Assembly: GCF_014656195.1 (NCBI RefSeq)
Contig: NZ_BNBY01000001.1
Location: 565,148 to 629,147, forward strand
Direction of reading: 5' to 3'
Source of the DNA: Kitasatospora xanthocidica
GTDB taxonomy: Bacteria; Actinomycetota; Actinomycetes; Streptomycetales; Streptomycetaceae
DNA length: 64,000 nt
A program made the position numbers and the translations under genes. This document shows positions 53,460 through 62,025 of the stretch, one piece after another (position 1 is the stretch's first letter; every line of letters starts with the position of its first letter). The notes beneath the pieces were generated by a model that saw only the letters and a list, made by a program, of their open reading frames with translations, did not search any database and was not told the DNA's origin.

Positions 53460-54431
53460 TCAGCTCTGGGCGGCCGACTTGCGGCGGCGCAGCGCGACCA
53501 GGGTGCCGGCGCCGACGGCGAGGACGGCCGCGCCGCCGAGGGCGATCGGCAGGGTGTTGGAGCTGGAGCCGGTCTCGGCCAGGTGCGGGCCGCCGGAGGG
53601 CGACGGGGCGGCGGTGCCGACCGGCGCGGTGGTGGTCGGGGCGGTGGTGGCCGCGGTGGCGTCGGCCACCTTGAAGAGGTCGTCCACGCGGTAGTCGCCG
53701 CCGTAGGACAGGCAGAGGTCCGCGGGGGCGCCCGGCACGTCCTTGCCCTCGAACGTCTCGGAGGAAGCCCCCAGCTGGGCGAAGTAGTTGCCGGTGACGG
53801 CCTTGGCGGTGGCCGCGAGCCGGACCTGGAAGGTGAGCTTCCCGCCCTTGGCGATCTTGTTCTCGCCGAGGTTCACCATCAGGTACGACGAGCTGCCCGT
53901 GACCGTGCTCGGCTCGGGAGCCTTCCACTCCCCGCCGGGCAGCTTCACCTGGATGGTGAAGGACTCCTTGCCCCAGGTGACCGGGTTGGTCACCGGGGCC
54001 TCGACCACGTCGGTGAAGAAGAAGTAGGCGCTGACCTTCTTGAGGTCGACCGGGCTGTCGTTCTCGAAGGTCACCGTGGCCTCCTGCGCGGCGCCGCCCT
54101 TGACCAGGGTGGTCTTCGCGAGGCCGCTGCCGGTGACCTTGATGTCCTTGTGCAGGTTGCTGCGGCACGGTCCGCCGCTGGGCGCCGGCACCGGCGGGGT
54201 CGGCAGGTTGGTCGGCTTGGTGGTGGCCGTCGGGGCCGGGGTGGTCGCGCCGGCGCTCGGCGAGGCCGAGGTCGGGGCCGGGGCCGACGGGGAGGCGGCG
54301 GTGGCCGTGGCGCTCGGCGGCGGGGTCGGCGTCGGGGTGACGCTGACGGCGCCGGCGGTGGCGGCGCCGACGGTGGTGCCGAGCGAGAGCGCCACCAGCG
54401 TGGACGCGGCCAGGAGGCGGGAAGTGCGCAC
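53460..54431 (-). CDS. LAETG cell-wall-anchored surface protein
   Basis: The protein has 323 residues from the GTG at 54431 after GGGGGAC. The signal peptide ends at ATAGAVSV. A Thr/Pro/Ser/Ala stalk (about 35-90) leads to an immunoglobulin-like beta domain (about 90-250) with a Cys at each end (GPCRSN, DLCLSYGG). A second stalk is followed by the sortase sorting signal LAETG, a hydrophobic helix (LPIALGGAAVLAVGAGTLVAL) and the tail RRRKS. LAXTG is the class E sortase motif of Streptomyces. The function of the displayed domain is unknown. Confidence 0.9.
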   Translation of the reverse strand: MRTSRLLAASTLVALSLGTTVGAATAGAVSVTPTPTPPPSATATAASPSAPAPTSASPSAGATTPAPTATTKPTNLPTPPVPAPSGGPCRSNLHKDIKVTGSGLAKTTLVKGGAAQEATVTFENDSPVDLKKVSAYFFFTDVVEAPVTNPVTWGKESFTIQVKLPGGEWKAPEPSTVTGSSSYLMVNLGENKIAKGGKLTFQVRLAATAKAVTGNYFAQLGASSETFEGKDVPGAPADLCLSYGGDYRVDDLFKVADATAATTAPTTTAPVGTAAPSPSGGPHLAETGSSSNTLPIALGGAAVLAVGAGTLVALRRRKSAAQS

Positions 54432-54612
54432 GGTGAAAGTCCCCCACTTAGGATGAAATATGGCCGAAATCGGACGACTTGGGACCTCGGCGTAGGCCGT
54501 CGGCACTGGTCGCGACCGCGCACCCTACCCTGCCGTGGTGGCCGGATTTCGACGGGGGGAGCGTTCCCGCCCTCCGGTTGCCGGGGGTGGGAGGGGGCCG
54601 GACGATGGGGGC

Positions 54613-54843
54613 ATGATGCACCAGATGCGAGCCGAGTACGGCGCCGGCGGTGAGGCCGAGGGGGTGCGGCTGTGGCACGTGGTCCGGGGCGAGCAGAGCG
54701 TGGCGATGTGCGGGCGGGAGCTCGATCCGGGGGCGCGGGTGCGCGAGGCGGTGGACTGGGGGAAGACCCCGGAGCTGTGCTGCCACACCTGCGGGGCGTA
54801 CTTCCTGCGTGAGGCGCCGTACCTGGCGGCCGAGCACCCGTAA
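54613..54843 (+). CDS. Small zinc-ribbon-like protein
   Basis: A 76-residue protein (ATG at 54613 or 54616). Residues LWHVV...MCGRELDPGA and PELCCHTCGAYF provide three to four Cys and a His in a zinc-knuckle-like arrangement. No family name is known to me, but the sequence has the compositional look of a conserved Streptomyces small protein. It sits 20 bases before the amidase gene. Confidence 0.65.
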   Translation: MMHQMRAEYGAGGEAEGVRLWHVVRGEQSVAMCGRELDPGARVREAVDWGKTPELCCHTCGAYFLREAPYLAAEHP

Positions 54844-54863
54844 GCCCGTCTACTGTGCTCGGC

Positions 54864-56171
54864 ATGGATGAACCCCTCGTCCGGCCACGGTCGTTGACCC
54901 GCGAGGCGGCCGCGCTGCGCGCGGGGGAGCCGGGGCTGCCGGAGTACGTCGACCGCCTCTGCGGGGCGGTGGAGCGGGTGGACCCGCTGATCCACGCGTT
55001 CGTTCCGGAGCCCGGGCGGCACGACCGGCTGCTGGCGCGGGCACGGGAGCTGGCCGCCCGGTACCCGGAGCCGGCCGGGCGGCCGCCGCTGTACGGGGTG
55101 GCGGTGGGGGTCAAGGACATCGTGCACGTGGACGGGCTGCCCACGCACGGCGGTTCGGCGCTGCCGCCGGGGGTGCTGGCCGGGCCGCAGGCCGCGGTGG
55201 TGGACCGGCTGCTGGCGGCGGGGGCGCTGGTCGCGGGCAAGACGGTGACCGCGGAGTTCGCCGCGACCGCCCCGGGCCCGACCCGGAACCCGCACCATCC
55301 CGGGCACACCCCGGGCGGTTCCAGCAGCGGTTCGGCGGCGGCGGTCGCGGCGGGCCTGGTGCCGCTGGCGGTCGGCACCCAGACGGTCGGCTCGGTGATC
55401 CGCCCGGCCGCGTACTGCGGGGTGGTGGGCTTCCGGCCGACGTACGGGCGGATCCCGTTCGACGGCGTGCTCCCGAACGCGCCGAGCTTCGACACCCTGG
55501 GCCTGTTCACCGCCGACCTGGCGGGCGTCGCGCTGGCGGCCCCGCTGCTCTGCGACGACTGGCGGCCGGTGCCGGAGGGCCCCGGGCCGGTGCTCGGGGT
55601 GCCGGAGGGGACGTACCTGGAGCAGGCGGAGCCGGCCGCGCTGCGCGCCTTCGAGGAGCGGCTGGACCGCTTGGCGCGGGCCGGGCTGACGGTGCGCCGG
55701 GTCGAGCTGTTCCCCGATTTCGCCGAGGTGAGGCGGCAGTTGCAGGCGATCAACCGGTTCGAGCTGGCCCGCAGTCACGCGGACTGGTTCGCCCGGTTCG
55801 GCGGCCTCTACCGGCCGGAGACGGCGGCGAGCATCCGGGTCGGCCGGGGGATCGCGCCCGAGGACCGGGCGGCGGCGCTGCTGTTCCGGGAGCGGCTGCG
55901 CGAGCGGGTGGCCCGGGCGGGCGCGGCGGCCGGGGTGGACCTGTGGCTGGCGCCCTCGGCGACCGGCGGCGCGCCGGAGGGCCTGCACAGCACGGGGGAC
56001 GCGGTGATGTCGCTGCCGTGGAGCTTCCTCGGGCGCCCGGCCCTGAGCCTGCCGGCCGGGTGGACCCCGGCGGGGCTGCCGCTGGGGCTGCAGGTGGTCG
56101 GCGCGGAGGGCGGGGACGAGCTGCTGCTGGCCCAGGCGGCCGTGCTGGAGCGGGTGTTGACCGAGCCTTAG
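54864..56171 (+). CDS. Amidase-signature hydrolase
   Basis: The protein has 435 residues. The amidase Ser-cisSer-Lys triad is complete: K84 in GVGVKDIVHVDG, S153 in GGSSSGSAAA and S177 in QTVGSVIRPAAYCG. The C-terminal part ends with WTPAGLPLGLQVVGAEGGDELLL, typical of the family. It is shorter than GatA and not next to gatB/gatC, so it is a free amidase or allophanate-hydrolase-like enzyme of unknown substrate. Confidence 0.92.
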   Translation: MDEPLVRPRSLTREAAALRAGEPGLPEYVDRLCGAVERVDPLIHAFVPEPGRHDRLLARARELAARYPEPAGRPPLYGVAVGVKDIVHVDGLPTHGGSALPPGVLAGPQAAVVDRLLAAGALVAGKTVTAEFAATAPGPTRNPHHPGHTPGGSSSGSAAAVAAGLVPLAVGTQTVGSVIRPAAYCGVVGFRPTYGRIPFDGVLPNAPSFDTLGLFTADLAGVALAAPLLCDDWRPVPEGPGPVLGVPEGTYLEQAEPAALRAFEERLDRLARAGLTVRRVELFPDFAEVRRQLQAINRFELARSHADWFARFGGLYRPETAASIRVGRGIAPEDRAAALLFRERLRERVARAGAAAGVDLWLAPSATGGAPEGLHSTGDAVMSLPWSFLGRPALSLPAGWTPAGLPLGLQVVGAEGGDELLLAQAAVLERVLTEP

Positions 56172-56244
56172 ACGAGTGCCCCGGGCCGGTGGGATTCCCC
56201 GGTGCGGGCCTGTAGGTGGCGGCCGGATGGGTACTGTCGGTCGG

Positions 56245-56850
56245 ATGGACCTCATCGAACTGCACGCACGCTCACTGGAGTTGGCCGCCGAGGTGGTGGA
56301 CTCCGTACGGCCGGACCGGCTGGACCTGCCCACCCCGTGCGCGGGCTGGACGCTGCGGCACCTGCTGGAGCACGAGATCGGGCAGCGCCGGGGCTTCGCG
56401 GCGGCCGCCCGAGGGGCCGGCCCGGACCTGGCACTGTTCGCGCCCGCCCCGGTCGGCGCGGACCCGGCGGACGCCTTCCGGCGGACCGGCGCCGACCTCA
56501 CCGCCGCGTTCCGGGAGGCGGCCGAGGCGGGCCGGGCGCTCTGGCTGCCGGAGATCCGGGACGGCCGTCCCTTCCCGCTGGCGCAGGCCGTCGGCTTCCA
56601 CCTGCTCGACACCCTGGTGCACGGCTGGGACGTCGCCGCCGCGCTCGGTGCGCCGGACGGGCTGGTCGCGGCGGTGGAGGGCGACGAGGAACTGCTGTCC
56701 GCCCTGGTCAGGGTGACCGAGGCGGTCCCGGACACCCCGGAGGCCCGGGCACCGGGCGGCGCGTTCCGCCCGGGTCTGCCGACCGGCGGGGCCGGCCGGT
56801 TCGAGCGGGTGCTGGCGCTGCTCGGCCGCGACCCCGCCTGGAAGGCGTAG
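56245..56850 (+). CDS. TIGR03086-type DinB/maleylpyruvate-isomerase-like protein
   Basis: A 201-residue protein. The N-terminal DinB-like bundle has PTPCAGWTLRHLLEHEIGQRR, whose His would bind metal, and HLLDTLVHGWDVAAALG, matching the mycothiol-dependent maleylpyruvate isomerase/TIGR03086 family. Mycothiol-dependent thiol chemistry is likely but the substrate is unknown. It begins 73 bases after the amidase gene. Confidence 0.88.
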   Translation: MDLIELHARSLELAAEVVDSVRPDRLDLPTPCAGWTLRHLLEHEIGQRRGFAAAARGAGPDLALFAPAPVGADPADAFRRTGADLTAAFREAAEAGRALWLPEIRDGRPFPLAQAVGFHLLDTLVHGWDVAAALGAPDGLVAAVEGDEELLSALVRVTEAVPDTPEARAPGGAFRPGLPTGGAGRFERVLALLGRDPAWKA

Positions 56851-56899
56851 GGCCCGCCGCGCCGGGGCCGCTCAGGCCGTTCGCCGCGCCGGGGGCCGC

Positions 56900-57013
56900 T
56901 CAGGCCTGGTCGCGCCGCTCGTCGGGGAAGCGCGGCCCGCCGATGAAGAAGAGCAGTGCGGCGGTCGGAAAGCCGAGCGAGGCGGCCAGCACCACGATGA
57001 ACTGCCAGAACAT
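56900..57013 (-). CDS. 37-residue membrane micro-protein
   Basis: The ATG at 57013 follows GAGGAGCGGAAG, an excellent ribosome site. The product MFWQFIVVLAASLGFPTAALL... is a single transmembrane helix ending with GGPRFPDERRDQA, a charged cytoplasmic tail. Start, ribosome site and composition support a real gene that size filters would miss. Function unknown. Confidence 0.6.
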   Translation of the reverse strand: MFWQFIVVLAASLGFPTAALLFFIGGPRFPDERRDQA

Positions 57014-57216
57014 CTTCCGCTCCTCGTCAGTCGCGGGCCGTCCGGCCACCCGAAGGTGGTCCCAAACCCAACCCGCCCCGATTGGCCGAATTGTCCGGTC
57101 ACTTCCCGACGGTATGGCCGAATCGCCCCGGCTGCCACCGGGCGCCGGGCCCTGGCCCGCGCCGCACCGGCGCACGGGTCTGGGCGCGGGCCGGGGGCGG
57201 CGTTCACACTGTCGGG

Positions 57217-58038
57217 ATGCAGCTACAGCTCGCAGGGGAAGCACGGCGGCCCGACCGCGAGAGCGAGGACTTCGCGGCGGCCTCGCCGGAGGCGCTGGTC
57301 CTGCTGGACGGCGCGAGTTCGCCGGCCGGCCTGGATTCCGGGTGCCGGCACGGAACGGCCTGGTACGTGCGCCGCCTGGGCGTGCACCTGCTCGCCCGGC
57401 TCACCGACCGGGCGGACCGCTCGATCGCCGAGTGCCTGGCCGACGCCATCGTGGAGACGGCCGCGCTGCACGGCGGCCGTTGCGACCTGGCCCATCCCAA
57501 CACGCCCGCGGCGATGGTGGTCGCGGCCCGACGGCACGGCGAGGCGCTGGAGTACCTGGTGCTCGGCGACTCGCTGCTGGTGCTGGAGTTCAAGGACGGC
57601 CCGCCCAAGGTGATCGGGGACAACCAGCGCTTCCCGGGCGGGGAGGGGCTGCGCCGGCAGGTCTGGTCGACCGTCCCCGGCTCGGCCGAGCGGGCGGCGC
57701 TGCACATGGAGTACGCGCTGGCCGTCCGCGCGGCCCGCAACCGGGGCAACGGCCCGTGGATCGCGGCGGCCAGCCCGCGCGCGGCCGAGCACGCCGAGAC
57801 CGGCTTCGTCCGGCTGGAGCGGCTGCACGCGCTGGCCGCCCTCACCGACGGCGCCTCGCGCTACACCGAGCGCTTCGGGCTGGGCAGTTGGGGCGACGTG
57901 CTGCGGTTGCTCGCCGAGTCGGGCCCGGGCGAGCTGATCGCCCAGGTCCGGGCGGTGGAGCGGTCGGACGCCGGCTGCGAGCGCTGGCCGCGCGGCAAGA
58001 CCCACGACGACGCCTCGGCCGTGTACGCGCTGTTGTAA
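57217..58038 (+). CDS. PP2C-like phosphatase-domain protein
   Basis: A 273-residue protein with the PPM/PP2C layout. LVLLDGASSP corresponds to the metal-binding DG motif, YLVLGDSLLVLEF to the GDS strand, LAALTDGASRY to the second DG and GKTHDDASAVYALL to the terminal DD motif. Metal-ligand Asp residues therefore seem present. It resembles actinobacterial integrase/PP2C_2 proteins of unknown target. It is convergent with the broken pirin gene. Confidence 0.82.
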   Translation: MQLQLAGEARRPDRESEDFAAASPEALVLLDGASSPAGLDSGCRHGTAWYVRRLGVHLLARLTDRADRSIAECLADAIVETAALHGGRCDLAHPNTPAAMVVAARRHGEALEYLVLGDSLLVLEFKDGPPKVIGDNQRFPGGEGLRRQVWSTVPGSAERAALHMEYALAVRAARNRGNGPWIAAASPRAAEHAETGFVRLERLHALAALTDGASRYTERFGLGSWGDVLRLLAESGPGELIAQVRAVERSDAGCERWPRGKTHDDASAVYALL

Positions 58039-58084
58039 GGGGAGAGTCGTCAGGGCCGTTGCAAGGGGAGAGCCGGACGAACGG

Positions 58085-58130
58085 ACGGCGGGGGCGGTCA
58101 CGGGTCGGGACCCGTGACCGCCCCCGCCGT
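58085..58130. terminator. 22-bp perfect bidirectional hairpin
   Basis: Arms 58085-58106 and 58109-58130 are perfectly complementary with only two bases between them. It lies between the convergent PP2C-like and pirin genes. Confidence 0.92.
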
Positions 58131-58147
58131 CGTGCCGGAGTCCGGAC

Positions 58148-58988
58148 CTACTTGGCGTCGGCCGGGACGGTGCCGAGCCGGCCGGCCTGGAAGTCCTCCA
58201 TGGCCTGCTGGAGCTCGCGGTGGCTGTTCATCACGAACGGCCCGTACCAGGCGACCGGCTCGCGGATCGGGAGGCCGCCGAGCAGCACGACCTCGAAGTT
58301 GGCGTTGCGGGAGTCCTGGCTCTCGTCGGCGCGGATGGTGAGGGAGTCACCGTCGCCGAACAGGACCGCCTGGCCCATGTGGAACGGGCGGCGCTCCTGG
58401 CCCGCCGAGCCCTTGCCCGCCAGACCGTACGCCAGGGCGTTGAAGTCGGAGCGCCAGGGCAGGGTGATCTGGGCGCCGGGGCTGATCGAGGCGTGGATCA
58501 TGGTGATCGGGGTGTGGGTGGCACCGGGGCCCTGGTGGCCGTCGAGCTCGCCGGCGATGACGCGCAGCAGGGCGCCGCCGTCGTCGGTGCTGAGAAGCTT
58601 GACGCTGCCGCCGCGGATGTCCTGGTACTTCGGGGCGATCATCTTGTCCGAGGCGGGCAGGTTCACCCACAGCTGGAGGCCGTGGAAGAGTCCACCGGAC
58701 ATCACCAGCGACTCCGGCGGGGTCTCGATGTGCAGCAGACCGGAGCCGGCCGTCATCCACTGGGTGTCGCCGTCGGTGATGACACCACCGCCGCCGTGCG
58801 AGTCCTGGTGGATGAACGTTCCGTCGATACTTGGTGTCGATCTTGGCGAAGGCCCGGCGGACGGGGAAGCCCTCGCCCTCGTAGCCCTCGGGGGCGGTGA
58901 CCACGGTCCGAACCGGCCGGGCGCTCGTGACGGCGGGGTCCGGCGTGGTGACGCGCGGGAGGGCCTCCTTCGAGGGGGTGTCTGCGGC
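58148..58988 (-). pseudogene. Pirin-family gene with an out-of-frame internal deletion
   Basis: The 3' part (58148 to about 58825) reads as a normal pirin: GTFIHQDSHGGGG, ITDGDTQWMTAGSGLLHIE, HGLQLWVNLPASDKM and a cupin C-domain to the end. The 5' part (58830 to 58988), in a different frame, reads LPRVTTPDPAV, VTAPEGYEGEGFPVRRAFAKIDTKY. At 58827-58830 these halves meet directly. About 35-40 residues present in all pirins, including the HPHRGFET metal-binding His pair, are missing and the frame changes. An in-frame stop at 58989-58991 precedes the 5' part and no ordinary start lies between it and the GTG at 58904. It is likely inactive. Confidence 0.85.
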
Positions 58989-59004
58989 CTACGTGCACGA
59001 GGTT

Positions 59005-59043
59005 AGTTCAATTCTCAACAACAAGCAAGTTGAAAGTTGAACT
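59005..59043. promoter_or_regulatory. Candidate MarR-type operator upstream of the pirin gene
   Basis: AGTTCAATTCTCAAC (59005-59019) and GTTGAAAGTTGAACT (59029-59043) are inverted repeats matching at 13 of 15 positions. Each contains tandem TTGA(A) elements typical of MarR-family sites. The stretch is strikingly A+T-rich for this genome and probably is the pirin promoter. No marR gene is within the window. Confidence 0.6.
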
Positions 59044-59129
59044 ATATGGGGACGGAGAAGCGCGGGGCTCCTCTCTCCAGTGTGGCCCGGCCGCCCACGG
59101 GGCACCGGCCGACGGCCGCGAGGCGGTCG

Positions 59130-59633
59130 TCAGCCGTACATCCGGCGCATGGTGAAGTCGACCATCTGCTCGACGGCCTTGGCGTCGAACACCATCCGGT
59201 GCTCGCCCTCCATGTCCAGCGCGAAGCCGTAGCCGGTCGGCAGCAGGTCCAGGACCTCGGCGCCGGTGACGGTGAAGTGCTTGGAGTCCTTGCCGGCGTA
59301 GCGGCGCAGCTCCTTGAGCGAGCTGAACATCGGGATCACCGGCGTCGGGGTGTTGTGCAGCGCGAGGAAGCCGGGGCGTTCGCCGCGCGGGCAGTGCACC
59401 TTCGAGGTGATGAAGATGGCCTGGAAGTCCTCGACCGCCATCGACCCGGTGGTGAAGGCCCGGACGGCGTCCGCCAGTGACGGCGGGGAGGGTTCGGGAT
59501 AGAGCGACTGCTGGTTCGCCTGCGACTGCGCGCCGTAGGCGTCCGGTCCGGGCATGCCGTTCATGCCCGGCTGCGGTCCCGCCTGCTGCTGGTAGGGGTC
59601 GCCCGGGTATGCGTTCTGGTCATATCCGTACAC
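59130..59633 (-). CDS. SseB-domain protein
   Basis: A 167-residue protein. A Gln/Pro/Gly/Tyr-rich N-terminus (about 1-50) precedes an SseB-type domain: VHCPRGERPGFLALHNTPTPVIPMFSS, then TGAEVLDLLPTGYGFALDMEGEHRMVF. The domain is common in Streptomyces, near ESX/type VII or enhanced-serine-sensitivity genes, without an established activity. It is divergent from the acyl-CoA dehydrogenase gene; the 213 bases between them hold no visible ORF. Confidence 0.85.
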   Translation of the reverse strand: MYGYDQNAYPGDPYQQQAGPQPGMNGMPGPDAYGAQSQANQQSLYPEPSPPSLADAVRAFTTGSMAVEDFQAIFITSKVHCPRGERPGFLALHNTPTPVIPMFSSLKELRRYAGKDSKHFTVTGAEVLDLLPTGYGFALDMEGEHRMVFDAKAVEQMVDFTMRRMYG

Positions 59634-59846
59634 ACGGACAGGCTAGCGGGAGCGCACCCGCCCGCGCTGGCGCGGATCCTGACAAGGAGTGGTCGCCCGG
59701 ACTGTGGGACGTGACCACGTTCATAGCGGATTCACCGCCGAGGGCTTGCCCAAGTTACCGCTGGGTAGCATCATGATGCCTACTGGTGGGTACGGGACGC
59801 CCGAACGCGGCGGTCTCCCGGAAGCGACGAACCGGAGAAAACGGCC

Positions 59847-61676
59847 ATGGGTCACTACAAGTCCAACCTGCGGGACGTGGAGTTCAACCTCTTCGAGGTG
59901 TTCGGTCGCGAGCAGGTCTACGGCACCGGACCGTTCGCGGACATGGACGTCGAGACCGCGAAGAACATCCTGAGCGAGATCGCGCGCCTGGCCGAGAACG
60001 ACCTCGCCGCTTCCTTCACGGACACCGACCGCAACCCGCCGGTCTTCGACCCGGAGACCAACACCGCGCCGATCCCGGCCACCTTCAAGAAGAGCTACCA
60101 GACCTTCATGGACGCCGAGTGGTGGCGTCTGGGCATCCCGGAGTCGATCGGCGGCCAGGTCACCCCGAACTCGCTGATCTGGGCCTTCGCCGAGCAGATC
60201 CTGGGCTCGAACCCGGCCATCTGGATGTACTCCTCCGGCCCGGCCTTCGCCGGCGTCATCGCCGAGGAGGGCACCGAGGAGCAGCTCGAGGTCGCCAAGC
60301 GGATGACCGACCGCCTGTGGGGCTCCACCATGGTCCTCACCGAGCCCGACGCGGGCTCCGACGTGGGCGCCGGCCGCACCAAGGCGATCCAGCAGGAGGA
60401 CGGCTCCTGGCACATCGAGGGTGTGAAGCGCTTCATCACCTCGGGCGAGCACGACATGTCCGAGAACATCATCCACATGGTGCTGGCCCGCCCCGAGGGC
60501 GGCAAGCCGGGCACCAAGGGCCTGGGCCTCTTCATCGTCCCGAAGTTCGACTTCGACTGGGAGACCGGCGAGCTCGGCGAGCGCAACGGCGTCTACGCCA
60601 CCAACGTCGAGCACAAGATGGGCCTCAAGGCCTCGAACACCTGCGAGATGACCTTCGGTGCCAAGCACCCGGCCAAGGGCTGGCTGCTCGGCGAGAAGGT
60701 CGACGGCATCCGCCAGATGTTCAAGATCATCGAGTTCGCCCGCATGATGGTCGGCACGAAGGCCATCGCCACCCTCTCCACCGGCTACCTGAACGCGCTG
60801 GAGTACGCCAAGGAGCGCGTGCAGGGCGCCGACATCTCGCAGTTCCTGGACAAGAGCGCCCCGCGCGTCACCATCACCCACCACCCGGACGTGCGCCGCT
60901 CGCTGCTGACCCAGAAGGCCTACGCCGAGGGCATGCGCGCGCTGGTGCTGTTCACCGCGTCCACCCAGGACGACATGATGGCCGCCAAGCTGCGCGGCGA
61001 GCGCGACGAGGCCGCCGAGCGCCTGAACGACCTGCTGCTGCCGATCGTCAAGGGCTACGGCTCGGAGAAGTCCTACGAGCAGCTCGCCCAGTCCCTGCAG
61101 ACCTTCGGTGGCTCCGGCTACCTGCAGGAGTACCCGATCGAGCAGTACATCCGGGACGCCAAGATCGACACCCTGTACGAGGGCACCACCGCCATCCAGG
61201 GCCAGGACTTCTTCTTCCGCAAGATCGTCAAGGACGGCGGCCAGGCGCTCACCGCGCTGTCCGAGCAGATCCAGAAGTTCATCGGCTCCGCCGCCGGCGG
61301 CGACGCCCTGGCCGCCGAGCGCGAGCTGCTCGCCAAGGCCGCCGGTGACCTGGAGGCCATCATCGGCAAGCTCCTGGCCGACCTCTCCTCGGTCGAGCAG
61401 GACGTCAAGAACATGTACAAGGTGGGCCTCAACACCACCCGCCTGCTGATGGTCTCCGGCGACGTCGTCGTCGGCTGGCTGCTGCTGCGCCAGGCCGCGG
61501 TGGCCCTGGCCAAGCTGGAGGCGGGCGCCTCGGAGAAGGACGTCCCCTTCTACCAGGGCAAGGTCGCGGCGGCCCGCTTCTTCGCCAAGAACGTCCTGCC
61601 GACCGTCACGCCGCAGCGCGTGATCGCCGAGGGCATCGACAACGAGATCATGGAGCTGGCGGAGGAGGCCTTCTAA
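59847..61676 (+). CDS. Acyl-CoA dehydrogenase (large, with C-terminal extension)
   Basis: A 609-residue FAD enzyme, longer than canonical 380-residue ACADs because of N- and C-terminal extensions (FadE5/AidB-like class). Signature 1 region [17 protein letters not shown] and the [27 protein letters not shown] block near the C-terminus of the core are diagnostic; the latter carries the usual catalytic Glu in YEGTT. The ATG follows CCGGAGAAAACGGCC. It is probably involved in fatty-acid beta-oxidation. Codon use is strongly optimised, suggesting high expression. Confidence 0.94.
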   Translation: MGHYKSNLRDVEFNLFEVFGREQVYGTGPFADMDVETAKNILSEIARLAENDLAASFTDTDRNPPVFDPETNTAPIPATFKKSYQTFMDAEWWRLGIPESIGGQVTPNSLIWAFAEQILGSNPAIWMYSSGPAFAGVIAEEGTEEQLEVAKRMTDRLWGSTMVLTEPDAGSDVGAGRTKAIQQEDGSWHIEGVKRFITSGEHDMSENIIHMVLARPEGGKPGTKGLGLFIVPKFDFDWETGELGERNGVYATNVEHKMGLKASNTCEMTFGAKHPAKGWLLGEKVDGIRQMFKIIEFARMMVGTKAIATLSTGYLNALEYAKERVQGADISQFLDKSAPRVTITHHPDVRRSLLTQKAYAEGMRALVLFTASTQDDMMAAKLRGERDEAAERLNDLLLPIVKGYGSEKSYEQLAQSLQTFGGSGYLQEYPIEQYIRDAKIDTLYEGTTAIQGQDFFFRKIVKDGGQALTALSEQIQKFIGSAAGGDALAAERELLAKAAGDLEAIIGKLLADLSSVEQDVKNMYKVGLNTTRLLMVSGDVVVGWLLLRQAAVALAKLEAGASEKDVPFYQGKVAAARFFAKNVLPTVTPQRVIAEGIDNEIMELAEEAF

Positions 61677-61714
61677 GGCCCGCTGCTCCTCCTGACCGCC
61701 TGACGAAACCCTCA

Positions 61715-61750
61715 CACCGAAGGGCCCGGCTGCCACCGGGCCCTTCGGTG
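61715..61750. terminator. 15-bp perfect hairpin after acyl-CoA dehydrogenase
   Basis: Arms CACCGAAGGGCCCGG (61715-61729) and its complement (61736-61750) around a six-base loop, 39 bases after the stop. Confidence 0.9.
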
Positions 61751-62025
61751 TCCTCCCGTGCTGTTCCGTGCTCTCCCGTGCTTTTCCATGGCGTTGCGTG
61801 GTGTTCCGTGGCGTTTCCGGAGCGCTGCCGGATCGCCCGTCCGCCGCCCCGGCAGGCGGTGCCCGACCAGGGCTGATCCGCCGTCCGGGCGGCGTGTGTC
61901 GCGGGTGGTTCACGGTTGTGTCCGGGTTGAGAGCTTCCGAATGCCCTGTCCGTGTACGGGCATATGCTCAAGGTGCGAAGCCGACTCCCCATCCGGCTTC
62001 GGCCCTCCCTCGACCCAGGAGCAGT
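61751..62025. other. Intergenic region before the M18 aminopeptidase
   Basis: The left part (about 61755-61820) has loosely repeated (C)CCGTGCT/TTCCGTGG elements. The right part has a short inverted repeat around 61940-61966 (ATGCCC ... GGGCAT) and the ribosome site AGGAGCAGT. The promoter is probably here; no RNA gene is recognised. Confidence 0.4.

Noticed and set aside
58347-58904. Separate intact 185-residue gene on the minus strand
   Set aside because: Its first part is the N-terminal half of pirin; after the deletion junction it continues as out-of-frame, Arg-rich sequence.
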